Part shown: positions 8,101-19,493 of the stretch, piece after piece
How positions within the stretch are numbered: the stretch's first letter is position 1
Layout: every line of letters starts with the position of its first letter
Assembly: GCA_964636385.1 (NCBI GenBank)
Contig: CAZWSC010000088.1
Location: forward strand, 1-29,349
Reading direction: 5' to 3'
Length of the DNA: 29,349 nt
From: CAZWSC01 sp964636385
GTDB taxonomy: Bacteria; Eisenbacteria; RBG-16-71-46; CAIMUX01
Translations under genes and position numbers: made by a program
The notes under the pieces: model-generated
Databases searched by the model: none
What the model was told of the DNA's origin: nothing
Seen by the model: only the letters and a program-made list of their open reading frames with translations

Positions 8101-8315
8101 ACCTCGAACGCGACGCGATCCTGGAGGAGCCAGGCGAGATCGTAGCGAGCATCCGGTCGAAGCCCGATACCCCGCGGATGTGCAAGGCCGGGGAGAAGGC
8201 CCTCGTGGACCTGCGCGCCAAAGTCGAGAAGCACATCAAGAACACCTACCTGAAGCGGGTGGACGCACCCGTCGGGGTCAAGCCGTCGCTGCGCTGCTGG
8301 ATGGAGTTGAGCTGA
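5172..8315 (+). CDS. PLD-domain SNF2-family helicase (defence-type)
   Basis: This 1047-residue protein has an N-terminal phospholipase D-like domain with one HxK motif (H129, K131) and GSSN at 149-152, as in PLD-type nucleases. A two-lobe SNF2/superfamily 2 ATPase follows: Walker A GVGLGKT with K272, Walker B DEAH at 358-361, motif III TATP near 401, and the motif V-VI region STDVLSEGLNLQ and QRIGRVDR near residue 812. Proteins of this design occur beside adenine methyltransferases in restriction-like and antiphage loci. The start is well supported by GGAGGG five bases upstream. The gene is intact, whereas the two genes after it are truncated. The stop lies one base before the DUF1016 gene. 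DNA translocation and cleavage are inferred from the domains. A match to a named defence system was not established. Confidence 0.9.
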   Translation: MAADSRGRELFIVDNSVDGWTGLRYLDEWSGIAKAFDIATGYFEIGALLALDGRWQKLDKIRILMGAETTHGTRKAILDAVRARALQRLDESIEEDKEPNPFLQGVPAILDALRSGQIECRVYDRDKFHAKTYITHAKLEVVGAQALVGSSNFTRPGLTRNVELNVQIQSAREVAQLQEWFEEYWNRATEVTDAVIGTIARHTHLYTPFEIHAKALQEFFRGHELSATEWDETRSRMYPRIDRYQKEAYWALMKIARRHGGAFLCDGVGLGKTFVGLMLIERLILHEGKRVVLFAPKAAKEGVWEPHLREWLPHIGGVGSGADFSNLAVFSHTDLGRKGDFPERFHRIAELADVVIIDEAHHFRNLGTAGSEEKGREPSRYYRMYDLLGSAERPKTLFMLTATPINNRLSDFRHMAELFTRRDEAYFGRTLGVNNLRAHFNQMEKALQSRIGHELTDVAEHMSEVREILLTDEIFRHLVVQRSRAYARESQIRETGMAAAFPERQDPQVADYSIRKTYGRMLELFEKAFARESPLFTLPMYYPLAWYKGTDKSIDPMDEGRQRQVVGLIRTNFLKRFESSVAAFELSCDRLLRKLMAFVEVHSDTVAEKGRLDRWKRQNAEVLGYAVQRQLEFWGQDGEDADEEDIVPQELLEAVERLDRAEYKVEEMMSETFLDLDQIVHFLDEARKFKPGHDDKLQKLIRLLKARTLAGEKVLIFTEFADTARYLRRELGKAGIDGIAQVDSASKANRADIIQRFSPYYNGTSPAKLAEEGRTEIRVLISTDVLSEGLNLQDASRMINYDIHWNPVRLMQRIGRVDRRMNPEIEKRIIADRPEAAPSRGRVSFWNFLPPDELNQILTLYTKVTQKTLLISKTLGIEGRKLFTPEDDYEALKEFNHAYEGTRTAIEEMHLEYQELLRADPELESRLTRLPGAVFSGRTRTERGVAGVFFCYALPALDKETGEFTEDAGTTRWYLYDLERDAILEEPGEIVASIRSKPDTPRMCKAGEKALVDLRAKVEKHIKNTYLKRVDAPVGVKPSLRCWMELS

Positions 8316-8316
8316 C

Positions 8317-8668
8317 ATGGCTGGCAACCGTCCCGTCAGGGAGGATTCGCTCTACCGCGAGATACGGGCAGTGTTGGAGGGTGCCCGCGCCTCCGCATAC
8401 AGGGCGGTCAACTCCGCCATGGTCGGCGCCTACTGGCATGTTGGTCGCCTGATAGTCGAACACGAACAGCGGGGAAGCCGGCGGGCCGGCTACGGGGAAG
8501 CGCTGCTGGAGAGGCTTTCAGGGAAGCTGACAGCCGAGTTCGGTCGTGGATTCACAGGCACGAACCTGCGCTACATGCGCCAGTTCTATCTGGTGTTCCC
8601 AATTCATCACGCGCTGCGTGATGAAACGAACGCAAGCTGCGTTCAGATCGCGCCCGTCCAGGGACCAG
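8317..8668 (+). pseudogene. DUF1016 (YhcG-like) N-terminal domain, truncated
   Basis: The frame encodes the DUF1016 N-terminal, four-helix-like region: NSAMVGAYWHVGRLIVEHEQ, GYGEALLERLS, FGRGFTGTNLRYMRQFYLVFP. In full-length proteins of this family (about 330-380 residues) the next part should read like ELSWTHYR and lead into a C-terminal PD-(D/E)xK nuclease domain. Here similarity stops at about HALRDE, within two small perfect hairpins. The frame stays open to 8871, but its last 65 residues are an out-of-frame reading of the methyltransferase gene. The nuclease domain is therefore missing. The ATG directly follows the helicase stop. The truncated product might still be made, but it should lack nuclease activity. 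Confidence 0.8.
8603..8644. repeat. Two tandem perfect hairpins at the DUF1016 breakpoint
   Basis: Hairpin 1 has arms TTCATCACGC (8603-8612) and GCGTGATGAA (8616-8625) with loop GCT. Hairpin 2 has arms GAACGCA (8628-8634) and TGCGTTC (8638-8644) with loop AGC. They lie two bases apart, at the point where DUF1016 similarity ends. Confidence 0.8.
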
Positions 8669-8686
8669 TAGGCCCCCGCACGGCAG

Positions 8687-10852
8687 GTGATCGACATCAT
8701 CCACCAGACCCTCGTCGCCGGGTGGAAGGCGCAGGGCCACGGACAGAAGAAGATCGACGCGCTCTGGAATGCGTACGTGCCGAAGCACCTGCTCACGCGC
8801 CTTCACGGCTACGAGCTTCTGATGGCGCCCTACGCCATCGCGCACCTCAAGATCGGCCTCAAGCTCTATGAGACGGGCTACCGCTTCGGCAGCGACGAGC
8901 GGGCGCGGGTGTATCTGACGAATGCGCTGGAGCCGGCGGGGGACTTCTCGGGGCGGTTTGAGTTCGCGATTCCGGCGCTTGCGCGGGAGGCTGAGGCGGT
9001 CAATGAGATCAAGCGACGTGGGCGGTTCACGGTCGTCGTCGGCAATCCTCCCTACGCTGGACATAGCCTCAACAACCAGGTTACATGGATTGTCGACAAG
9101 GTCTATGACTACAAGCGCGGCTACGCGGATCTGCAGAAGCCGGGCCAGGCAAAGTGGCTGCAAGACGACTACGTGAAGTTTCTGCGATTCGCCGAATGGC
9201 AGGTCGAGCGGTCCACAAGTGGTATACTCGGATTCATCACAAACCATGCATGGCTCGACAACCCAACCTTCAAGGGGATGCGTCAGCACTTCCTCGGTAG
9301 CTTCGATCAGCTATCGGTCTTGGACTTGCACGGCAACGCAAACAAGAAGGAGCGCACTGCCGAGGGCACGCCCGACAAGAATGTCTTCGACATCATGCAG
9401 GGTGTGGCGGTGTCGCTATTGCGCCTTTCCCCAGGGAGTCTTGAGGGAGCTGAGCGCCTGGTACATCGGTCCGATCTGTTTGGAAGCGAGGCGTTCAAGT
9501 ACGAGACTCTTACAACCCGTACCGTCATCAGCATCACAGCGACGCAGTTTCGACCGCTTCCGCCAGAGCTTATCTTCGCGAGCCTGGACGATGATCGGAA
9601 GCGCGAGTACGACACGTACCTCTCGATTCCTCAGATCATGAATGGTAATGGTGATCCAGCCCCCGGCATTGTCACGACCCACGACGAGTTCGCAATCTCT
9701 TTCTCCAAGAAGGAGCAGATAGAGAAGGTTGAGGCGCTGCTCGCCACGCGGACCGAGACCGAGGCGCGCAAGCTATTCAGGCTCTGTTCACAGAACCAGT
9801 GGATCTACACCGAGGCCAAGCGTGGCCTTTGGTCGAAAGACTGGCGGAAGAACCTCATGCCTATCCTATATCGGCCATTCGATGAACGCTGGACGGTGTA
9901 CAACCGATATGTTGCCGTTCATCGGCGTGAGCGGGTGTCCAAGCACCTGCGCGGGGGAGAAAACCGCGGGCTGATCTCTGTCAGGCAGGTTGCGGAAGGC
10001 GTGTTCAGCCACGCTCTTGTCTGCAAGGGGCTAGTGGAGAGCCGAATCACGATCAGCAATAAGGGAATTGGCTTTGTACTGCCGCTATGGCTTGAACCCG
10101 AGTGGCCGGACACGAAGTACCGGCCGAACCTATCAGCGACCGCGATCCGTCAACTGGCGGAGTCGATAGAGCTCTTGTTTGTGCAGCCACAGGAGAGCGG
10201 CATTGGAGACGGCCGGGGCGACATGAGAGTGACGTTCGGGCCGCGCGATGTGTTTGACTTCACGTATGCGATCCTTCACTCGATCGAATACCGCCGACGG
10301 TATGCAGACTTCCTGAAGAGCGACTTCGCCCGCATTCCATTCGGTCCGGAGAAGACGCTCTTCCGCGCCCTCTCCCGCCTCGGCGGCGAACTCGTCTCCC
10401 TCCACCTCCTCGAATCCCCCAAACTCGACCGCCCTATCACCGAGTTCACAGGCTCTCGGGCCCCGGTGGTCGAGAAGGTCTCGTACTCCGGCAACACCGT
10501 CTGGATCGACAAGGCGCAGACCACAGGTTTCGCGGGTGTGCCCGAGGATGTGTGGATCTTTCACATCTGCGGCTACCAGGTCTGCCAGAAGTGGCTCAAG
10601 GATCGCGGCCCAAAGAAGGGGCAGCCGGGCCGCACCCTCTCGGCCGAGGACATCGCCCACTACCAGAAGATCGTCGTCGCCCTCTCCGAGACGATCCGCC
10701 TGATGAAGGAGATCGACGAGGTCATAGAGAAGCACGGTGGCTGGCCGGGGGCGTTCCAGACCGGCGGTCAGGCGGAGGCCGGGGAGGAGCGGATCGGCAA
10801 GGCAGCCGAGCGCCGCCCGCCATACGGCCCATCGCGAAAGGGGAAGGGATGA
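8687..10852 (+). pseudogene. Type ISP-like adenine-specific methyltransferase/specificity protein, N-terminally truncated
   Basis: The 721-residue frame carries the N6-adenine methyltransferase motif IV NPPY (N120-Y123), preceded by a family block around YVPKHLLTRLHGYELLMAPY. A target-recognition region and a C-terminus like the type ISP specificity domain follow (VWIDKAQTTGFAGVP, VWIFHICGYQVCQKWL). Type ISP enzymes such as LlaGI also contain a nuclease, a helicase and a motif I (about DPATGTGTF) before this part. All of these are absent: the recognisable frame starts at the helix just after motif I, with a TAG in frame at 8669. Without motif I, SAM binding is unlikely, so this is probably a remnant. 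A GTG at 8687 is the only plausible start and has no clear ribosome-binding site. The upstream helicase could have been its partner. Confidence 0.8.
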
Positions 10853-10919
10853 AATACCCGATGCGTCATGTCTTCCCGTTCTTTTCTCGCCAGGGAGTAC
10901 GTTGACCCGGAGCGGAGGA

Positions 10920-11018
10920 ACTACGAAACACGCGAAAGGCGGGAAAGTGGAGAACGGGACGATCGAGCAAGAAGGGTTCGTGAATCAACCTTTTCGCGTG
11001 TTTGGCGCATTTCGTAGT
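10920..11018. mobile_element. Short inverted-repeat element (MITE-like), no gene
   Basis: Arms of 27 bases (10920-10946 and 10992-11018) match at 21 of 27 positions after inversion. They start ACTACGAAA and contain CACGCGAAA-type units. The 45 bases between them hold no gene. Repeats of this kind, built from (C)ACGAAA units, are known as interspersed elements in several phyla and resemble the purine-unit style of the GxxExxY cassette ends, but the sequences differ. No clear target duplication was found. It sits just past the truncated methyltransferase and 50 bases beyond the stop of the minus-strand gene, so its RNA hairpin could also end that transcript. Confidence 0.6.
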
Positions 11019-11068
11019 TTCGGCATTCTGCAGGCCAACACCTGTGAGGCCTGCTCGCGCTGCTGATC

Positions 11069-11404
11069 TCATCCGAAGCCCGCCCGCCGGCGGGCAAGCA
11101 GGGCGAACTGGTCGAAGTACCGCTGCCAGATCTCGTCCGTTGAGCCGTACTCGTTGTCGAAGTAGAAGTGGTCCGCCAGCGCCTCGCGCGTCCTGCACAG
11201 TTCACGCAGGCGGGGGCCGGTCGAGACGGCGATGGTCAGGTCGATCAGCTCCAGCGCCCTGAAGAAGGCCGCCTGGCTCTTCTCGGGGTTCCCCCTCTTC
11301 CGCCAGCCGATCGTGCGGCTGATCTCGCTGCCGACATTGCCCATCTGCTCGGCGAACGAGAGCTCCGCCCAGCGGCCGGCAGCAAGCTGGGCGTGGACCG
11401 CCAT
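11069..11404 (-). CDS. Small conserved helical protein of unknown function
   Basis: The 111-residue product starts MAVHAQLAAGRWAELS and contains MGNVGSEISRTIGWRKRGN, ALELIDLTIA, LRELCRTREALADHF and YGSTDEIWQRYFDQFALLAR. I recognise this as a widespread family of about 110-residue, all-helical proteins in candidate phyla, without a known function. The ATG at 11404 is chosen because the homologous region starts there. It overlaps the stop (TGATG) of a short frame ending MDPKQLMEVVAGLVEP, which may be a translated leader or the end of a lost gene. A longer in-frame start at 11566 would add low-complexity residues. The gene stands alone between the defence remnant and the kinase, on the opposite strand to both. 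Confidence 0.7.
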   Translation of the reverse strand: MAVHAQLAAGRWAELSFAEQMGNVGSEISRTIGWRKRGNPEKSQAAFFRALELIDLTIAVSTGPRLRELCRTREALADHFYFDNEYGSTDEIWQRYFDQFALLARRRAGFG

Positions 11405-11771
11405 CACGGCTCGACCAGGCCCGCCACGACCTCCATGAGCTGCTTCGGATCCATGTCCACCTCGACTGGTTGATGACGAACCCTGCGGATTCTGGCCCGC
11501 GTCCGCGACCTGTTGCCACACAAAAGGATACCGGCACCGTATGCGGCCGGCTGCCTGGTCGGGCAAAATGCCCCTCCGCCCGGCGGCCTTGTCCGGCAGG
11601 GGCCCGCCCGCCGCCCGGATCGAAATCCCGGCTACGGATGCGACCTGCGTGGGTCGAAGAAGTTACGGAGATGCCTGGCCCGCAGAGATGCCATCGTGAT
11701 TCACCGGCCGGCAGCAGAATTGTGAACGCATTCAGTCCCGGATTCTACCTGCGGAACACAGGGAGGGTGAT
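11405..11771. other. Intergenic region without a clear gene
   Basis: This stretch separates the minus-strand small gene from the plus-strand kinase, so it should hold divergent promoters. None could be assigned with confidence. It contains a small perfect hairpin GGGCA-AAA-TGCCC at 11561-11573, which could be an operator. On the minus strand, a frame encoding VEVDMDPKQLMEVVAGLVEP ends at 11405; upstream of that it is arginine-rich and looks non-coding. GGGAGGGTG just before 11772 is the kinase ribosome-binding site. Confidence 0.5.
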
Positions 11772-15587
<3,816 letters not shown>

Positions 15588-15694
15588 CCTGGCCTTGTTT
15601 CACCCGCCACGGCGCCCGGGCGAAGCCGCGTTGACACACCACTGACTCAGGGATCCGCGCCCGGCCGTGGATCAGACCGGGGAGGATCCAGCCC

Positions 15695-16924
15695 ATGACA
15701 AACCGCACCTTCCGCCGGCGCATCGGCCTGTCCGCCCGGCTGCTGAGCTTCACGAACGCCTGGGGGGCCGCCGGGGTGGGATGCGCCGGGCTGGCTGTTC
15801 TCATCGCGCTGGCAACGCTTCCGTTCGCCGTCATGGCGGATCCGCCGCCCGGCTACTACGACACCGTCGACACGTCCAGCCAGGAGGCGCTGCGCGTCAC
15901 CCTGAATGCTGTGATAAGCGGCCACATCAGGATACCCTATACCTCCTCGCAGACCGACACCTGGGATGTGCTGGAACTCGCCGACGAGGATCCCCTGGAT
16001 CCGAACCTTATCCTGGATCTCTACCGCAACCGGACCCATCCGAAGTTCAACGGCGGGAACAGCTACTACAATCGCGAGCACACCTGGCCGAACAGCTACG
16101 GCTTCCCGAACAACACATCAGGCAACATGCCCTACACCGACTGCCACCACCTCTTCCTGTGCGACATCAACTACAACAACTACCGCGGCAACCGTCTGTT
16201 CGACGACTGCAGCACCGGCTGCACGGCATATCCGACAGATGTCCACGACGGTGTGAGCGGGGTCAACTACACGAAGCACATGCACCCTGTCGGCATCTGG
16301 GAGACATGGGACGATCGCAAGGGGGATGTAGCGCGCGCCATCTTCTACCTGGACATCCGGTACGAGGGACACGGCATCGAGCCTGATCTCATCGTAACCG
16401 ACGATCTTGCCCTGATCACAGCCTCCGCGACCGGAAACAACGAACCTGTCGCCTACATGGGTTTCCTGACCACGCTTCTGCGCTGGCACCAGGAGGACCC
16501 GCCGGACGACAAGGAGCGCCATCGCAACGATGTGATATACACATTCCAGCAGAACCGCAACCCGTTCATCGACTATCCCGAGTGGGTGGACATTCTCTAC
16601 GGTGATGATCCTGCCTCTGTGCCGGGGCTCATTGCCGGCGGATCGAATGGGATCCGACTCGCGGGCATCGCGCCCAATCCCTTCACGCCATCGACCCGGA
16701 TCAGCTACACGGTGTCTGCGCCCGGCATGGTCCGACTGGACGTGTTCGGGATCGACGGCAGGATGGTTCGTGCCCTCGTTGCGGGCGAACACGCAGCCGG
16801 CGAGTACATCATCAACTGGGACGGGCTTGACGATGCGCTCGGCCGGGTGTCCGGCGGCGCATACTTCCTCCGCCTCAGCAGCGCAGCCGGGACTGACGGC
16901 GCGAAGGTTCTGCTCCTGAGGTGA
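15695..16924 (+). CDS. Secreted endonuclease I family nuclease with FlgD-like C-terminal tail
   Basis: This 409-residue protein begins with a basic stretch and a hydrophobic segment (about residues 25-48) ending VMADPPP, so it is exported. The endonuclease I (EndA/Vvn) core follows. It shows NREHTWPNSYG and TDCHHLFLCDINYNNYRGN, which form the His-metal active site of this family, and later NPFIDYPEWVD, a family hallmark. Such enzymes are non-specific periplasmic or secreted DNases/RNases. Residues of about 325-409 form a FlgD-like Ig domain (NPFTPSTRISY, DVFGIDGRMVR, SGGAYFLRL), a common C-terminal module of secreted proteins in FCB-related phyla, thought to serve cell-surface sorting. The ATG has GGGGAGGAT ten bases upstream. 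A role in nutrient or phosphate scavenging from DNA is plausible but not shown. Confidence 0.92.
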   Translation: MTNRTFRRRIGLSARLLSFTNAWGAAGVGCAGLAVLIALATLPFAVMADPPPGYYDTVDTSSQEALRVTLNAVISGHIRIPYTSSQTDTWDVLELADEDPLDPNLILDLYRNRTHPKFNGGNSYYNREHTWPNSYGFPNNTSGNMPYTDCHHLFLCDINYNNYRGNRLFDDCSTGCTAYPTDVHDGVSGVNYTKHMHPVGIWETWDDRKGDVARAIFYLDIRYEGHGIEPDLIVTDDLALITASATGNNEPVAYMGFLTTLLRWHQEDPPDDKERHRNDVIYTFQQNRNPFIDYPEWVDILYGDDPASVPGLIAGGSNGIRLAGIAPNPFTPSTRISYTVSAPGMVRLDVFGIDGRMVRALVAGEHAAGEYIINWDGLDDALGRVSGGAYFLRLSSAAGTDGAKVLLLR

Positions 16925-16946
16925 CCGGGCGATGCGCTCCGGTTAC
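16921..16946. terminator. Possible bidirectional terminator hairpin between convergent genes
   Basis: GTGACCGG (16921-16928) pairs with CCGGTTAC (16939-16946) over seven of eight positions, with a 10-base loop. It sits where the nuclease gene and the minus-strand secreted gene converge. There is no T-run on either side, so the call is weak. Confidence 0.3.
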
Positions 16947-16950
16947 GGCC

Positions 16951-17856
16951 TCATCTGCTCAGGGCGGCCTTCCCCGTCTGCTGCACGCCGTCAGCCATGG
17001 TCAGGCGCACCATGTACACACCTGAAGCCGCCGGCCTCCCGCAGTGCCCGCGTCCGTCCCATTCCACCGCGTGAGGACCCGCCTCCGCCGTTCCGTGCAG
17101 CAGAGTCCGCACCAGCCTCCCCGAGAGATCGTAGATGCCGAGGTGGACAGGCTGCGACACGGGCAGTGTGAAAGTGACTGCCGTCCGCGGGTTGAAGGGG
17201 TTCGGGTGGATCCGCAGCGCGTCTGTCATCCGAATCCCGGGAGCGCTGCTCTGTCCGCCTCCGACGACGATCTCGAGATACGCGCCCGTCGATGGAGGGA
17301 CCTCCTCCTTTGTGGCGAAGTTCTGGAAGCGGTTCGAGCCGGTCCCCTCATTCTGGACCATCATGAGGATCCCGTGCTCCCTGACCTTGTCCAGGTTGCC
17401 CTGCAGGAGCGTCGTAAGGTCGATCGACGCGATGCAGGGCGGTGAACAGGGCCACGGGGGGAAGTACCCGCCGGAGACAACGCTGTCATCGAAGTGGCCG
17501 CCGTCAAGGGTGTTCCAGGTGTCGTAGTCCTCGTCAAACCCTGCGTTGAGTGCGTAGACGTAAACGTCGATACCGCTGCCTGTACCCGTGGTGGAGTTGC
17601 GCGAAACCACCATCACGGCACTGCTGATGTCAGCTGCATCGAGATCCACCGGAATGTCGAACTGCCAGAGGCCGCGGGCTGCAAGGTAGGAGTTGTGCCA
17701 GGAGACCAGAACCCTGGTGCGGTGACCCTGGTTGTCGTCCGGGCTTCCCTGGTCGATGTACACATCGTTGACGGCATGACAGATGATGGTGTCGGCCAGG
17801 GCCGGAGCGCACAGGACGGACACGGCAGCGCAGACTGCGGCAAGAAGCCTTTTCAC
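16951..17856 (-). CDS. Secreted DNRLRE-like protein with FlgD-like C-terminal tail (paralogue A)
   Basis: This 301-residue protein starts with a typical signal peptide (MKRLLAAVCAAVSVLCAPALA). Residues of about 25-205 resemble the DNRLRE/disaggregatase-like beta-sandwich found in secreted proteins: DVYIDQGSPDDNQG, GLWQFDIP, and EGTGSNRFQNFATKE near the end. Residues 215-301 are a FlgD-like Ig tail (HPNPFNPRTAVTFTLP, IYDLSGRLVRTL, ASGVYMVRL), the same class as in the nearby nuclease. The GTG start has GAGGAGGATCC just upstream. The core is almost the same as the next gene at 17963-18640, so the two arose by tandem duplication. Binding or adhesion at the cell surface is likely, as for the fold; no catalytic residues were recognised. 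Confidence 0.85.
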   Translation of the reverse strand: MKRLLAAVCAAVSVLCAPALADTIICHAVNDVYIDQGSPDDNQGHRTRVLVSWHNSYLAARGLWQFDIPVDLDAADISSAVMVVSRNSTTGTGSGIDVYVYALNAGFDEDYDTWNTLDGGHFDDSVVSGGYFPPWPCSPPCIASIDLTTLLQGNLDKVREHGILMMVQNEGTGSNRFQNFATKEEVPPSTGAYLEIVVGGGQSSAPGIRMTDALRIHPNPFNPRTAVTFTLPVSQPVHLGIYDLSGRLVRTLLHGTAEAGPHAVEWDGRGHCGRPAASGVYMVRLTMADGVQQTGKAALSR

Positions 17857-17920
17857 CTGGATCCTCCTCTTTCAATGGCCTGCCGGCATGGACGCTGTTC
17901 CGGCGCAATCGCCATGATGA

Positions 17921-17952
17921 AGCGCCGGCACGGACAACCCCGCACCGGCGCT
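17921..17952. terminator. Perfect 8-bp hairpin after paralogue B, possible terminator
   Basis: AGCGCCGG (17921-17928) and CCGGCGCT (17945-17952) form a perfect stem with a 16-base loop, 11 bases beyond the stop of the minus-strand gene ending at 17963. A T-run is absent. It may end that transcript or separate the two paralogues. Confidence 0.35.
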
Positions 17953-17962
17953 CACGGCGCTG

Positions 17963-18640
17963 TTACCGGAACAGGGCCTTTATGCCGGACCAGCTCGTGG
18001 TCTCGACCGGAAGACCGTGCGTCTGGATCTCGAGGTAGGCCCCGGTCGACGGTGCGTCATCCTCCTTGGTGGCGAAGTTCTGGAAGCGGTTCGAGCCGGT
18101 TCCCTCGTCCTGGACCATCATCAGGATGCCATAGCTTCTTACCTTGTCCAGGTTGCCCTGGAGCAGGCCCGTCACGTCCATCGATGCCGTGCAGGGCGGA
18201 TCGCAGGGCCATGAAGGGAATGTTCCGCCGGAGAAGACGCTGCTGTCGAAGTCGCCTCCGCCAAGGGAGTTCCATGTGTCGACATCCTCGTCGAATCCGG
18301 CATTAAGGGCGTAGACGTGAACATCGATGCCGCTGCCCGAGCCCGAGGTGGAGTTGCGCGAGACAACGAGCAGGGCGCTGCTGATATCGCCGCCTTCGAG
18401 CCATTCCGGAATGTCGAACTGCCACAGGCCGCGGGCTGAAAGGTTGGAGTTGTGCCAGGATACCAGAACCCTGGTGCGGAAGCCCTGGTTGGTGTCGGGG
18501 TTCCCCTGGTCGATGTACACATCGTTGGTTGTTTCACAGATGAGGGTGTCCGCAAGGGCGTGCGTGCCCAGCAGGAGAATGGCGAGGCAGAGAACCGCCG
18601 CCGCCATGTTCGTCCGCCCGAGATTCCTTAGCAGGTTCAT
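17963..18640 (-). CDS. Secreted DNRLRE-like protein without FlgD tail (paralogue B)
   Basis: This 225-residue protein is a tandem paralogue of the gene at 16951-17856. The signal segment AAAVLCLAILLLGTHALA is followed by the same core (DVYIDQGNPDTNQG, GLWQFDIPE, EGTGSNRFQNFATKE). Instead of the FlgD-like tail it ends with a short C-terminus, PVETTSWSGIKALFR. I chose the ATG at 18640 because GGAGGAT lies seven bases upstream and the signal peptide then has a normal length; an ATG at 18709 would add 23 residues. The core similarity extends to the DNA level, so the duplication looks fairly recent. Losing the sorting tail could change where the protein ends up. Function is unknown beyond a likely extracellular role. 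Confidence 0.83.
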   Translation of the reverse strand: MNLLRNLGRTNMAAAVLCLAILLLGTHALADTLICETTNDVYIDQGNPDTNQGFRTRVLVSWHNSNLSARGLWQFDIPEWLEGGDISSALLVVSRNSTSGSGSGIDVHVYALNAGFDEDVDTWNSLGGGDFDSSVFSGGTFPSWPCDPPCTASMDVTGLLQGNLDKVRSYGILMMVQDEGTGSNRFQNFATKEDDAPSTGAYLEIQTHGLPVETTSWSGIKALFR

Positions 18641-19493
18641 CGTAGTATCCTCCGGATCAGTGTGATTGGTGTTCATGAAGACCAGTGCTTGACGGACCGA
18701 CACACTCATGGTGGGTGCATGATCGCCTCCAATCGAGACCGGGGGTCAGGATGCGGCAGGGCCGGCCGATTCAGACTCCGCCCGGGGTGTCATCTTGTTG
18801 TAGTGCCTCGCTGTTGACGGAGTCAGGCACCCGCAATCCGGTCATCCGGGAACCGCAGGTCCCGATGGGCGCGATGCAGACTCGTTGAGACTGGGAAAAG
18901 GCGGGTAAAATCAATCGTGCCGGTCCCCCGGCGGCGACCGCTCATACAGGCTTCTCCTTTCCAAACGGGAGGCCGTGCCGTTTCCAGCAGGACCCTGTCG
19001 GTCCAGTCCCATAGGCGTGTGCCCTTAGGGAGCAGGACTCGGAGATATGTCACTATTCTGTTGTGTCAGCCGCGGAGTCTAACCGAGAAGCCCGGGCAGA
19101 GTCAAGGCAATCCGGGGAAACCGGGCGAGGTCTGGATCGGGCCGGGCTCACGCTGCAGCAGTTCGATGTCGAGTGGGATGAACGACCCACTCCGGTAGTC
19201 TCCTGCCGGATATCCTCGCAACCAGGAAGAGACCTGCGGAGGCAGCACACCGGGAAGGGTCACAGCTTCTCATTTCTTCGCCCCTTTCACTGACGGATGC
19301 GTCGATGGCCACGCTGGCCAAAAGTGCAGAGATGGATATGACAGGGGGGTCAGCCGGATGATCACCCGGGGATGACACCACGGGGTGCGATGGGGTCAAA
19401 CAGGGCCTGTTGCGCCAGGCTGATCTCGAGTACAGACTGCCTGCATTAGTCAGAAGCGCCCGCATTCCCGATGGAGGTTCTGGTCAAGGTCGG
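18641..19493. other. Long intergenic region between divergent genes, no gene recognised
   Basis: About 850 bases separate the minus-strand secreted gene from the plus-strand membrane protein. Reading frames here are short and arginine/serine-rich and look non-coding. No tRNA, terminator with a T-run, or known riboswitch was recognised. Short G/C inversions such as CCGG-GGAAA-CCGG occur near 19118, but they are too small to call. Promoters for both flanking genes must lie here. Confidence 0.5.

Noticed and set aside
10849..10905. An 18-codon frame (MKYPMRHVFPFFSRQGVR) overlapping the methylase stop
   Set aside because: It might be the start of a gene cut by the 99-bp element, but it is too short to recognise and has no support besides the ATGA overlap.
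19050..19240. A possible structured RNA (GEMM-like CTCCGGTAG and GGGGAAACC pieces)
   Set aside because: The pieces are not in the order or pairing of the known riboswitch, and no consistent stem pattern was found.
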